This document shows positions 1 through 4,674 of a stretch of DNA of 5,726 nucleotides, piece after piece; position 1 is the stretch's first letter; every line of letters begins with the position of its first letter. The position numbers were made by a program, and so were the translations under genes. The stretch is from Thermoplasmata archaeon (GTDB taxonomy: Archaea; Thermoplasmatota; Thermoplasmata; Halarchaeoplasmatales; Halarchaeoplasmataceae), in NCBI GenBank assembly GCA_007129655.1, contig SKVC01000042.1, positions 1 through 5,726 on the forward strand. The letters are read 5' to 3'. A model generated the notes under the pieces. That model saw nothing but the letters and a program-made list of their open reading frames with translations, was not told where the DNA came from and made no database searches.

Positions 1-338
1 ATGAAAATGATGATTCCAATTATGTATTTTATCCAATCAGATTTCTTTTTACTGAAAACCTCAAGATCATTTAGTAGTAATGAGGAAATAATACCTATAC
101 CACCCGCAACAATAAATATGCTAAGAATGATAGATATAAGAGGAAATGATGAATATCTGGATAACCCTATATCTTCCAGATATACGACTTCATCAAATCT
201 ATGTGTCCATGTGGTAAAAAATATGAACATCAATCCAACCAAACCTAAAGCAACAATAAAAAATCCCGAGATATATCCTGAAGTCTTCGGTTCCTGAGGC
301 ATGCGTTTGTTTGTTGATCCTACGTTATTTACAGACAT
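1..338 (-). CDS. Multi-pass membrane protein of unknown function, N-terminal part (runs off left edge)
   Basis: The minus strand is open from an ATG at 336-338 to the window edge, giving 112 codons without a stop. After a polar N-terminus of about 20 residues, a hydrophobic segment spans residues 21-44 (GYISGFFIVALG... to TTW). A polar loop with charged residues (HRFDEVVYLEDIG) follows, then a second segment at about 65-89 and, after a lysine-rich loop (SKKKSDW), the beginning of a third at about 103-112. This alternation is typical of an integral membrane protein. The stretch is noticeably more AT-rich than the rib genes. I do not recognise the family. A plus-strand open frame over the same bases has no credible protein features and is taken as its shadow. 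A TATA-like box lies 38-47 nt upstream. No strong SD is visible; GGCTGAT nearby is weak. The call as a real gene rests on the membrane topology and the promoter. Confidence 0.7.
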   Translation of the reverse strand, partial: MSVNNVGSTNKRMPQEPKTSGYISGFFIVALGLVGLMFIFFTTWTHRFDEVVYLEDIGLSRYSSFPLISIILSIFIVAGGIGIISSLLLNDLEVFSKKKSDWIKYIIGIIIF

Positions 339-375
339 CTTATATCAGCCGGTTCTCAAGTGGCAAATAAGGTCC

Positions 376-385
376 ATATATAACA
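376..385 (-). promoter_or_regulatory. TATA box for the membrane protein gene
   Basis: On the minus strand the sequence reads GTTATATATGG, a good archaeal box A, centred about 42 nt before the ATG at 338. A start site about 26 nt downstream would leave a 5' leader of roughly 15 nt. The box lies just beyond the archease stop codon, so the membrane protein gene probably has its own transcript. No terminator-like T run separates it from archease. Confidence 0.5.
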
Positions 386-401
386 TTTACGATGACAATG
401 C

Positions 402-812
402 TCACACGTCGAATATTACACGTATCTCTCCTTCCTGATCAACCTTGATGTCATGATAAGAAACCGCCTTCACCGCCTGTAAGAGTTCATGTCGTTCGTC
501 GTCGATCTCTTCTCCTCTAGCTGTTACAGCCAGTTTCTTCTCGTCGTTGGAAGTGATGCTTACGTCGAATTCAGAGAACAGTAGAGATTCCACTTCGAAG
601 AGGTATATCAATTCAGACAGAAAGTCCACCAATAGCTCTTCGTGATCATGGGCTGACATCTCTATTCGGTACTCACCCACGGATTCGACTTTATCTATAT
701 CTGTGATCACGCTGAACAAACCTTTCGCCGCCTCGCCAAAGGTTTCTTCAAGAGTTTCGCCGGTAGCCTTTATTCCTATATCCGCGGTGTGGTCGAACTG
801 TTCGTAAGCCAT
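402..812 (-). CDS. Archease (RtcB tRNA-splicing ligase cofactor)
   Basis: This 136-residue protein has the usual archease length and hallmarks. It opens with FDHTADIGI (residues 6-14), has an acidic amphipathic middle (LLVDFLSELIYLFEVE, 60-75), a basic-to-His segment (AVKAVSYHDI, 113-122), and ends in a beta strand closing on FDV. In studied archaeal relatives archease binds metal through conserved acidic residues, one near the N-terminus and one near the C-terminus; D11 and D135 are the obvious candidates here. It helps the RNA ligase RtcB to be guanylated and to turn over during tRNA splicing and RNA repair in the cytoplasm. RtcB itself is not in this window. The gene starts 4 nt after the stop of the PPC/DUF296 gene and is almost surely cotranscribed with it. 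Only a weak SD-like GAGTGA precedes the ATG, so translation may depend on coupling. The family call is firm. Confidence 0.93.
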   Translation of the reverse strand: MAYEQFDHTADIGIKATGETLEETFGEAAKGLFSVITDIDKVESVGEYRIEMSAHDHEELLVDFLSELIYLFEVESLLFSEFDVSITSNDEKKLAVTARGEEIDDERHELLQAVKAVSYHDIKVDQEGEIRVIFDV

Positions 813-816
813 TTGC

Positions 817-1230
817 TCACTCTACCGAAAGCAACTTAGAGCCTGTTACATCGTTCAATCTGCGGATCAGCTTCACTTTCTCGGGCACGATGGCCGTCAA
901 CTCCACAACGTTATGGATCATACCGCCCTTCAGATGCCCTCCGACGGCTGCATGGTCCTTGCCGGAAACCACAGCGTGCAGATGTATGCTTCCGTCCTTA
1001 GCGGCACTTCCGCATAGTGATAAAAGCTCCATACAATCGGGATAATCTTTCCACTGATATTCGCCGCTCTCCGAATCGTAGTAACCTAACTGAAAGTCCT
1101 TCAACATCCCGATACAGGATACAACCATGGCTCCTTGTGTATCTTTGAATAATTCCGTAAGTACCTCAAAAATGTCTGTTTCATGATCCAGCTTCGCCAT
1201 GAGTATGTTTCCCTCTCTTCTGTATTCCAT
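817..1230 (-). CDS. PPC/DUF296-domain protein (putative DNA-binding or metal-binding trimer)
   Basis: The 137 residues form a single PPC (plant and prokaryote conserved, DUF296) domain. Diagnostic parts are GMLKDFQLGYYD (41-52), MELLSLCGS (67-75) and the His-rich core HLHAVVSG (83-90) followed by GGHLKGG (97-103). H83, H85 and H99 sit where family structures bind a metal ion. In plants the domain is part of AT-hook proteins. In archaea and bacteria it occurs alone, forms trimers, and is usually labelled DNA-binding although the role is not proven. There is no AT-hook here. The first ATG is chosen because a TATA box is centred about 28 nt before it, which fits a leaderless mRNA, and because the first residues (EYRREGNILMAKL) match the family's usual opening strand; Met11 is an alternative. 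It is the first gene of a two-gene operon with archease. Confidence 0.88.
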   Translation of the reverse strand: MEYRREGNILMAKLDHETDIFEVLTELFKDTQGAMVVSCIGMLKDFQLGYYDSESGEYQWKDYPDCMELLSLCGSAAKDGSIHLHAVVSGKDHAAVGGHLKGGMIHNVVELTAIVPEKVKLIRRLNDVTGSKLLSVE

Positions 1231-1253
1231 AGAACGGTTTAAACTCCGTAGAG

Positions 1254-1263
1254 GTATATAATT
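1254..1263 (-). promoter_or_regulatory. TATA box for the PPC-archease operon
   Basis: The minus strand reads AAAATTATATACCTC, with an A-rich stretch just upstream that could serve as the TFB recognition element. The box centre (about 1258) is 28 nt from the ATG at 1230, which places the expected transcription start at or within a few nucleotides of the start codon. No SD lies at a usable distance, so the message is probably leaderless. Confidence 0.6.
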
Positions 1264-1284
1264 TTCGCCCTGTAACGATGAACT

Positions 1285-1290
1285 AAAAAA
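1285..1290 (-). terminator. T-run terminator of the toxin-antitoxin operon
   Basis: Six consecutive T residues on the minus strand directly follow the TGA stop of the RelE-type toxin gene (TGATTTTTTAG). Short oligo-T tracts of this kind end archaeal transcripts without needing a hairpin. The PPC promoter lies about 25 nt further on, which fits a transcript boundary here. Confidence 0.5.
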
Positions 1291-1587
1291 TCAGAGAATA
1301 TCTGACAGATCGTGATATGCCTTTTTCCTTGGAGCTATCTTTTCAACCAGCACTTCTTTTTTCTCTTCATCGACCCAGTATATCGCTCTGTATTCGCCTA
1401 TTCTTAAACGGTAAAGGTCCGGTTCCCAGGTTCCGGATAATTTAGAAATATATTTACCGCTTTCTGACCGTTTAGGCGCTCGGGCGAGTTTGTCCAAACC
1501 CTCTTTGAACCGCTTTTGCATATCCATAGGAAGTTTCTTGAGTTCCCTTACAGCCTTCGGGTTCAAGAGGATGTCATAAGTCTTCAA
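1291..1587 (-). CDS. RelE/ParE-family toxin (probable mRNA interferase)
   Basis: The 98-residue product matches the RelE/ParE superfamily in length and pattern. Its opening is KTYDILLNPKAVRELKKLP. Two helices follow (about 11-37). The core sheet then reads LYRLRIGEYRAIYWV (58-72), followed by EVLVEKIAPRKKAY (78-91). By comparison with E. coli RelE, R67, R87 and Y91 are the likely counterparts of the catalytic R61, R81 and Y87, so the toxin looks intact. Such toxins cut mRNA in the ribosomal A site. The start codon is TTG (1585-1587), overlapping the end of the antitoxin gene by 14 nt. No ATG in this frame gives a proper N-terminus, and an AAGGAG lies 10 nt upstream of the TTG. Being second in the operon with a weak start codon should keep toxin output below antitoxin output. 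The family call is strong; the exact target is inferred. Confidence 0.88.
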   Translation of the reverse strand: MKTYDILLNPKAVRELKKLPMDMQKRFKEGLDKLARAPKRSESGKYISKLSGTWEPDLYRLRIGEYRAIYWVDEEKKEVLVEKIAPRKKAYHDLSDIL

Positions 1588-1771
1588 GTTTAACGTACTC
1601 CTTGCGGTCTGTTCTTTCTATCCGTCGATAAACTTCGTTTATTAGATCCAATTCGTCCTTGCTCAACTTAAGGAGTCTCTCGATTATCTCATCGTAAGTC
1701 TCACCTTTCCTTCCCAGCATCTTTAAATCGTGTTTCGTACTGTATTTAACAGCAATTGTTGTTCTGCTCAT
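1574..1771 (-). CDS. Ribbon-helix-helix-like antitoxin partner of the RelE toxin
   Basis: The 65-residue product begins SRTTIAVKYSTKHDLKMLG and continues GRKGETYDEIIERLLKL. This is the familiar layout of small archaeal VapB/DUF7557-type antitoxins: a short beta strand, then helices of a ribbon-helix-helix-like DNA-binding fold. A charged C-terminal tail (about residues 38-65, rich in E, D, K and R) would wrap the toxin. The open frame extends 16 codons further upstream to 1819, but that extension (rich in H, Y and K) covers the TATA box. The ATG at 1771 sits 29 nt from the box centre and begins the conserved domain, so it is preferred. The toxin gene overlaps its 3' end. Antitoxins of this type usually repress their own operon together with the toxin; I infer the same here without seeing a clear operator. 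Confidence 0.82.
   Translation of the reverse strand: MSRTTIAVKYSTKHDLKMLGRKGETYDEIIERLLKLSKDELDLINEVYRRIERTDRKEYVKLEDL
1598..1603 (-). promoter_or_regulatory. SD site that sets the TTG start of the toxin
   Basis: AAGGAG on the minus strand lies inside the antitoxin coding region, 10 nt before the TTG at 1587. It supports initiation at this non-ATG codon. The nearby ATG (overlapping the antitoxin TGA stop) is in a different frame and cannot start the toxin. Confidence 0.55.
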
Positions 1772-1795
1772 GTATGTTGTATAATGATTATAATA

Positions 1796-1805
1796 CTTAT
1801 AAATT
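1796..1805 (-). promoter_or_regulatory. TATA box for the antitoxin-toxin operon
   Basis: On the minus strand AAATTTATAAGT forms a good box A centred near 1800, about 29 nt before the antitoxin ATG at 1771. This predicts a leaderless or nearly leaderless mRNA. The region is AT-rich on both strands (also TTATAAAT on the plus strand), so weak divergent transcription is possible. Confidence 0.5.
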
Positions 1806-1819
1806 TTATGCAAACACAA

Positions 1820-1956
1820 TTGCCAAAGAGGTTATCATGGATAAATCGTATAGAGCTTTGATGAAAAAACTACAAAATAAAGATATGAATTATCGCACCG
1901 GAGTACAAAAATTAGTCCCGATGTCGAATTGTTAGAAATAACTCCAAAATAACACT
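1820..1956. other. AT-rich intergenic stretch with a doubtful 32-codon plus-strand ORF
   Basis: The stretch lies between the 3' end of the nuclease gene and the antitoxin promoter. On the plus strand an ATG at 1837 opens a 32-residue frame ending at TAG 1933-1935 (MDKSYRALMKK... to PMSNC). GAGGT lies only 4 nt before it, and a plus-strand TATA-like TTATAAAT is centred 37 nt upstream. The peptide is basic and resembles nothing I know. It may be chance, a tiny gene, or the remnant of a decayed gene. On the minus strand the same bases are T-rich and better explained as terminator. Confidence 0.3.
1864..1880 (-). terminator. T-rich candidate terminator for the zinc-ribbon/nuclease transcript
   Basis: The minus strand reads TTATTTTGTAGTTTTTT, two T clusters about 80-90 nt past the nuclease stop codon. 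A smaller cluster (TTATTTTGG) lies nearer the stop at about 1942-1950. Oligo-T clusters are the usual archaeal termination signal. No stable hairpin was seen. Confidence 0.35.
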
Positions 1957-2892
1957 TCACTTCAGTGCCGTGGCTTCGATGCCCAACTCTTCCTCTACCG
2001 AGCGAGCAAATTCCTTGGCACTACCGTGTACGGTAAAAACTCTCTCAGGTTGGCATCTTTTTACGTAATCCATGAGTTCGTCGAACCCGGCGTGGTCGGA
2101 CAGCGGAAACTGTGCATCTATGTTCATGGAGTGAAAGAACGAGTAAAAGGCGCACCATCCCGACAGATAGGCGCATGTGCCGTTGTTCTTCCTGGCAAGT
2201 TCAACCAGAGCTCCGGGCGATTTTTTCAGATCAGAAGGCGGGACGACGGCGGTAAAATTTCCTTCTGGTGTTCCGGTTCTGTACTTCAAAGAAACACCGT
2301 GTTTGTTGTATATTTCATTCAACCTGGCAACCTTCTCGGGGACGTACGGGACTTCGCCGATGCTGTTCAGAAGAGATATGGCTTCCTGAGCCTTGCCGAA
2401 TTCATAGGCACCGAAGACGACCGGTCCTTCGTCGACCTCGGATCTTGTCCAGGCCAGCATATCATCGATAACCTCTTTTTTTGAAGGTAGACGATAATCT
2501 ATCTTTCCATAAGTAGTCTCGATTATCAACGTATTGCATCTGTATGCAGATGCTTTACCGCAGGTTTTCCCTCCGTCGGTGTTGAAATCCCCGGTATACA
2601 ATACATCTTCAACCATGACCATGGCAGAGCCGAATACGTGTCCCGCAGGATACAAAGTGATATCAAATCCTCCTACAGGCCGGGGAAACCCATAGTGTAT
2701 ACCTTTACCCCTTCGTTCACCGGTGCGTACGCCTAAGATATCCAATGTATGGTGGGTCATGTAGGCGTCCTTCACCAGATGATCCATGTGTCCGTGGGTG
2801 ACTACTCCGATGTCACTCTGGCGCGAAGGGTCCAGTATTACCTTTCTATTTTTGTCTTCTAAACAGATCCCGTGTTCGTATCTTATCTCCAT
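1957..2892 (-). CDS. Beta-CASP metallo-beta-lactamase exonuclease (mRNA 3'-end processing factor-like, COG1236 type)
   Basis: The 311-residue protein carries the metallo-beta-lactamase motifs in order: THGHMDHL (H33, H35, D37, H38) for the di-zinc site, AGHVFGSA (H85), and YTGDFN (D102). Beta-CASP motifs follow: A (IIETTYG, E125), B (PLSDHAGF, H267) and C (FTVHG, H289). All expected metal ligands are present, so it should be an active zinc-dependent nuclease. It is shorter than the CPSF-type archaeal proteins of 400-640 residues and has no KH domains. It resembles the compact branch that includes bacterial ligase-associated DNA exonucleases, so whether RNA or DNA is the substrate is open. The ATG directly abuts the TAG of the upstream zinc-ribbon gene, with AAGGAG 9 nt ahead, which indicates coupled expression of the two proteins. 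Confidence 0.87.
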   Translation of the reverse strand: MEIRYEHGICLEDKNRKVILDPSRQSDIGVVTHGHMDHLVKDAYMTHHTLDILGVRTGERRGKGIHYGFPRPVGGFDITLYPAGHVFGSAMVMVEDVLYTGDFNTDGGKTCGKASAYRCNTLIIETTYGKIDYRLPSKKEVIDDMLAWTRSEVDEGPVVFGAYEFGKAQEAISLLNSIGEVPYVPEKVARLNEIYNKHGVSLKYRTGTPEGNFTAVVPPSDLKKSPGALVELARKNNGTCAYLSGWCAFYSFFHSMNIDAQFPLSDHAGFDELMDYVKRCQPERVFTVHGSAKEFARSVEEELGIEATALK

Positions 2893-3297
2893 CTAAGAGT
2901 GCTCCTTATCGTATTCAAATCGATAACGGGTAGGAACCCGCATCTTCAGTGTTGTCCAGTATGGGCAGGAATTACATTTGTAACCGATGGTTACCGTACC
3001 GCCGAAGATAGTTTCGTTCTTAGTTTTATTCAAATTTCCACCGCAAACGGGACATTTTCCTTTGAGATTTTTTCTCTCTTCCACATGTCTCGCTTCGATG
3101 TGGGTATGAACGAACGGTGAGGTAACAGCGATCTCTCGTAACCGGTCATGACCTACGGTATAGGAGGGGTTCTTTATACGTAGTTCTTTGATAACTAACT
3201 CTCTGAGTTTACGTAAAGAACCCACCGCCTTCATCCTTCTTATGACTATCCTAAGTGCATCCTCTATTTCCTTCTCACTAGGGATGGTGTAGGCCAT
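2893..3297 (-). CDS. Small zinc-ribbon protein with helical N-terminal domain, function unknown
   Basis: The 134-residue product has two parts. Residues 1-70 are highly charged and helical (EKEIEDALRIVIRRMKAVGS, LRELVIKELR) and end in a segment reading SYTVGHDRLREIAV, which resembles a winged-helix or similar nucleic-acid-binding fold. Residues 80-134 form a zinc ribbon with CPVC (C82, C85) and CNSC (C108, C111), ending in a basic, aromatic tail (RVPTRYRFEY). I do not know a named family. Its architecture, and the fact that its stop codon abuts the start of the beta-CASP nuclease gene, suggest it could be a nucleic-acid-binding partner or regulator of that nuclease. This is inference. No SD precedes the ATG; an AT-rich box 29 nt upstream could give a leaderless message, or the gene may be read through from ribH 38 nt upstream. 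Confidence 0.8.
   Translation of the reverse strand: MAYTIPSEKEIEDALRIVIRRMKAVGSLRKLRELVIKELRIKNPSYTVGHDRLREIAVTSPFVHTHIEARHVEERKNLKGKCPVCGGNLNKTKNETIFGGTVTIGYKCNSCPYWTTLKMRVPTRYRFEYDKEHS
2902..2907 (-). promoter_or_regulatory. SD site of the nuclease gene, inside the zinc-ribbon gene
   Basis: AAGGAG on the minus strand lies 9 nt before the ATG at 2892 and within the last codons of the upstream gene. It fixes the nuclease start and implies reinitiation or coupling at the TAGATG junction. Confidence 0.65.
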
Positions 3298-3320
3298 CGT
3301 GGTTATAATCGCAAGGAACT

Positions 3321-3330
3321 ACTTAATTTT
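3321..3330 (-). promoter_or_regulatory. Weak TATA-like element before the zinc-ribbon gene
   Basis: The minus strand reads GATAAAATTAAGT, centred about 29 nt before the ATG at 3297, in the gap after the ribH stop. It is a poor match to box A but correctly placed for a leaderless start. The gene has no SD. It may supply the zinc-ribbon/nuclease pair independently of the rib operon. Confidence 0.3.
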
Positions 3331-3335
3331 ATCTA

Positions 3336-3749
3336 TTACGAGGTATTCTCGTATAGTTTTACAACACTCTCAACAGCAGCCTTCGCCCTTTCGATCCTCT
3401 GTTGGGCCTGCATCCGGGTCATACCCGGTCCGGTGATTCCCAAACTTACGGGTTTATCGAATTCCAGTGCCAGATCTGCGATCTTCCTGGCGGCATGAGC
3501 TATCACGGTTTCGTCGTGGTCCGTTTCGCCCTTGATAACCGCACCCAGGGTGACAACACCGTCTATTTCTTTTTTGTTCAGCAGTCGTTTGATAGCCAAA
3601 GGCATATCGAATACACCTGGTACGTGGATCACTTCTGCAACTTCCGTACCCAGGAAATCAGCGTGTTCTTTCGCCCTCTCTAGCATCATACTTGTGATAT
3701 CGTAGTTGAATTGCGATACCACTATACCTATCTTCATTTTTTTAACCAT
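3336..3749 (-). CDS. ribH: 6,7-dimethyl-8-ribityllumazine synthase
   Basis: The 137-residue product is a clear archaeal RibH. It condenses 5-amino-6-ribitylaminouracil with 3,4-dihydroxy-2-butanone 4-phosphate to 6,7-dimethyl-8-ribityllumazine. Visible signatures are VSQFNYDIT (11-19, with the substrate-contacting FN), VPGVFDMPLA (43-52) and GAVIKGETDHDE (69-80), where H78 matches the catalytic His. GITGPGMTRMQAQQR (104-118) is shared with M. jannaschii RibH. The frame begins at an ATG at 3758 that overlaps the ribC stop, but AAGGAG immediately touches that ATG, leaving no spacing. The ATG at 3749 has a 9-nt spacing and is chosen; Met5 in this numbering is another possibility. RibH usually forms icosahedral or pentameric shells. 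It is the last gene of the rib cluster, 38 nt before the zinc-ribbon gene. Confidence 0.93.
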   Translation of the reverse strand: MVKKMKIGIVVSQFNYDITSMMLERAKEHADFLGTEVAEVIHVPGVFDMPLAIKRLLNKKEIDGVVTLGAVIKGETDHDETVIAHAARKIADLALEFDKPVSLGITGPGMTRMQAQQRIERAKAAVESVVKLYENTS

Positions 3750-3754
3750 ATATA

Positions 3755-4219
3755 TCATCTCCTTATTGGACCTGCATCGGGATGTCCTTCTCTCTGCCCG
3801 GTTCCAGCGGCTCGCTGAAGTCTATCGGGACGGAATAGCAGGTCATATGCGTTAATAGCATGCTCTCTCGCACGATTATGTGCAAGTTCGGCAAGCTCGG
3901 TTTCATTATCTGCTTCGTCTTCGTGAACGAAGACTTCCAGAATGTGAATATCATGTTTGATCTCAACGTCAAGTAACGAACGTGAGGCCTGGTCGGCACA
4001 TTGTTTGTCTATTGGCTCCGGGCCCGGCATCCCCAGTGCGATGACGATATCGCAACCGTTCTTGATCAGTCGTTGGGATGCTATAGCCAGGTCCTTTATA
4101 CCCGGGACGGTGTACCTTTCGGTGGTATATCCCGTACCTATGGAAGCTAGCTCGTCAACCACGCTTTTATACATATTGACGCGTGCGAAGGTGGTGTCGG
4201 CGATACCGATCTTCTTCAT
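3755..4219 (-). CDS. ribC: Archaeal riboflavin synthase
   Basis: The 154-residue product is the archaeal-type riboflavin synthase, which is related to lumazine synthase and not to the bacterial RibE/RibC trimer. It converts two molecules of 6,7-dimethyl-8-ribityllumazine to riboflavin and 5-amino-6-ribitylaminouracil. It matches M. jannaschii MJ1184 from end to end: IGIADTTFARVNM (4-16), YTVPGIKDLAIA (36-47), ALGMPGPEPIDKQCADQAS (61-79), EVFVHEDEADN (95-105), and REHAINAYDLLFRPDRL (118-134). The tail AGTGQREGHPDAGP (138-151) corresponds to the usual AGKGLRQGxEDxGP, with some substitutions. Its ATG overlaps the ribL stop as ATGA, with GAGGTG 8 nt upstream. It lies between the gene for its substrate maker (ribH) and the FAD synthetase (ribL), which supports a single flavin operon. 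Confidence 0.94.
   Translation of the reverse strand: MKKIGIADTTFARVNMYKSVVDELASIGTGYTTERYTVPGIKDLAIASQRLIKNGCDIVIALGMPGPEPIDKQCADQASRSLLDVEIKHDIHILEVFVHEDEADNETELAELAHNRAREHAINAYDLLFRPDRLQRAAGTGQREGHPDAGPIRR
3759..3764 (-). promoter_or_regulatory. SD site that decides the ribH start
   Basis: AAGGAG on the minus strand is directly followed by the upstream ATG (3756-3758), which is therefore too close to be used. The ATG at 3747-3749 is 9 nt away, the same spacing as at the nuclease gene in this window. Confidence 0.6.
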
Positions 4220-4674
4220 CTGCCTTCCACCTCATCTAACTCCTTCTTCATGCCGTACCAATCTATTATCTTCCTTATTATCTTACGGGTTGCATCTAGG
4301 TCATGATTGTAATGTTCAAGACGTTTAACTTCCGATTTTATCCCCCTCTTCCCCAATTCCTCTTTCAGTATCTCTTCATCATGGGTCTGGTCATACCCTA
4401 AAGCTATCACGTCCGGCTGTATCTCTTCGACCACCTCAAAACGATCCCCCGTCCGGCCGATGATAACTTCATCCACCGGTTTAAGTGAACCTACCATATG
4501 TGCCCGTGTCTCTTGACTCATCAAGGGTTCGTGCTTATTTAGTCTAACGGTTTCGTCGCTTGCGACCACCACGACTAATCGATCACCCAATTTTTTTGCT
4601 TCCTGGAGGTAGTTTATATGTCCCATATGTATCAGGTCGAAGACACCTGCGGCCATCACCGTTCTTTTAACCAT
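4216..4674 (-). CDS. ribL: FAD synthetase, archaeal RibL type
   Basis: The 152-residue protein belongs to the cytidylyltransferase-like nucleotidyltransferases. Signatures are AAGVFDLIHMGHINYL (8-23) with the HxGH nucleotide-binding motif (H16, H19), VVVVASDETV (34-43), LKPVDEVIIG (64-73) and the substrate-site motif GYDQT (93-97). RibL adenylates FMN to FAD using ATP. Its place between ribB and ribC favours this over glycerol-3-phosphate or other cytidylyltransferases of the same fold. Two oddities stand out. The usual C-terminal HSSFDIV/ISSTxI-type motif is replaced by LDATRKII (126-133), and the protein has no cysteine, whereas M. jannaschii RibL is reported to have two important C-terminal cysteines. 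The start overlaps the ribB end by 8 nt (ATGGTTAA), with GGGAG 7 nt upstream. The fold and family are firm; FAD synthesis is inferred from context and similarity. Confidence 0.88.
   Translation of the reverse strand: MVKRTVMAAGVFDLIHMGHINYLQEAKKLGDRLVVVVASDETVRLNKHEPLMSQETRAHMVGSLKPVDEVIIGRTGDRFEVVEEIQPDVIALGYDQTHDEEILKEELGKRGIKSEVKRLEHYNHDLDATRKIIRKIIDWYGMKKELDEVEGR
4228..4233 (-). promoter_or_regulatory. SD site of ribC
   Basis: GAGGTG on the minus strand, inside the end of ribL, lies 8 nt before the ribC ATG. It matches six bases of the archaeal SD consensus GGAGGTGAT and supports the ATGA-overlap start. Confidence 0.55.

Noticed and set aside
1..297. Plus-strand 98-codon frame at the left edge
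   Set aside because: It lies opposite a minus-strand frame with clear membrane segments and a promoter. Its own translation has no recognisable features and no upstream signal can be seen.
2026..2484. Plus-strand frames (2026-2484, 2177-2389, 2268-2471) opposite the nuclease gene
   Set aside because: They mirror a conserved beta-CASP nuclease with all catalytic motifs; their products are low-complexity shadows.
2872..3120. Plus-strand 82-codon frame opposite the zinc-ribbon gene
   Set aside because: The opposite strand encodes a coherent protein with four paired cysteines; this frame has no SD or domain.
3402..3683. Plus-strand frame opposite ribH
   Set aside because: It is antisense to a highly conserved lumazine synthase and shows no independent signal.
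3763..3999. Second minus-strand frame within ribC, considered as evidence of a frameshift in ribC
   Set aside because: ribC matches its family from start to C-terminus in its own frame, including the AGxGxRxG tail, so no frameshift is needed.
3957..4328. Plus-strand 123-codon frame across the ribC/ribL junction
   Set aside because: It spans two well-conserved genes on the other strand and lacks any protein signature.
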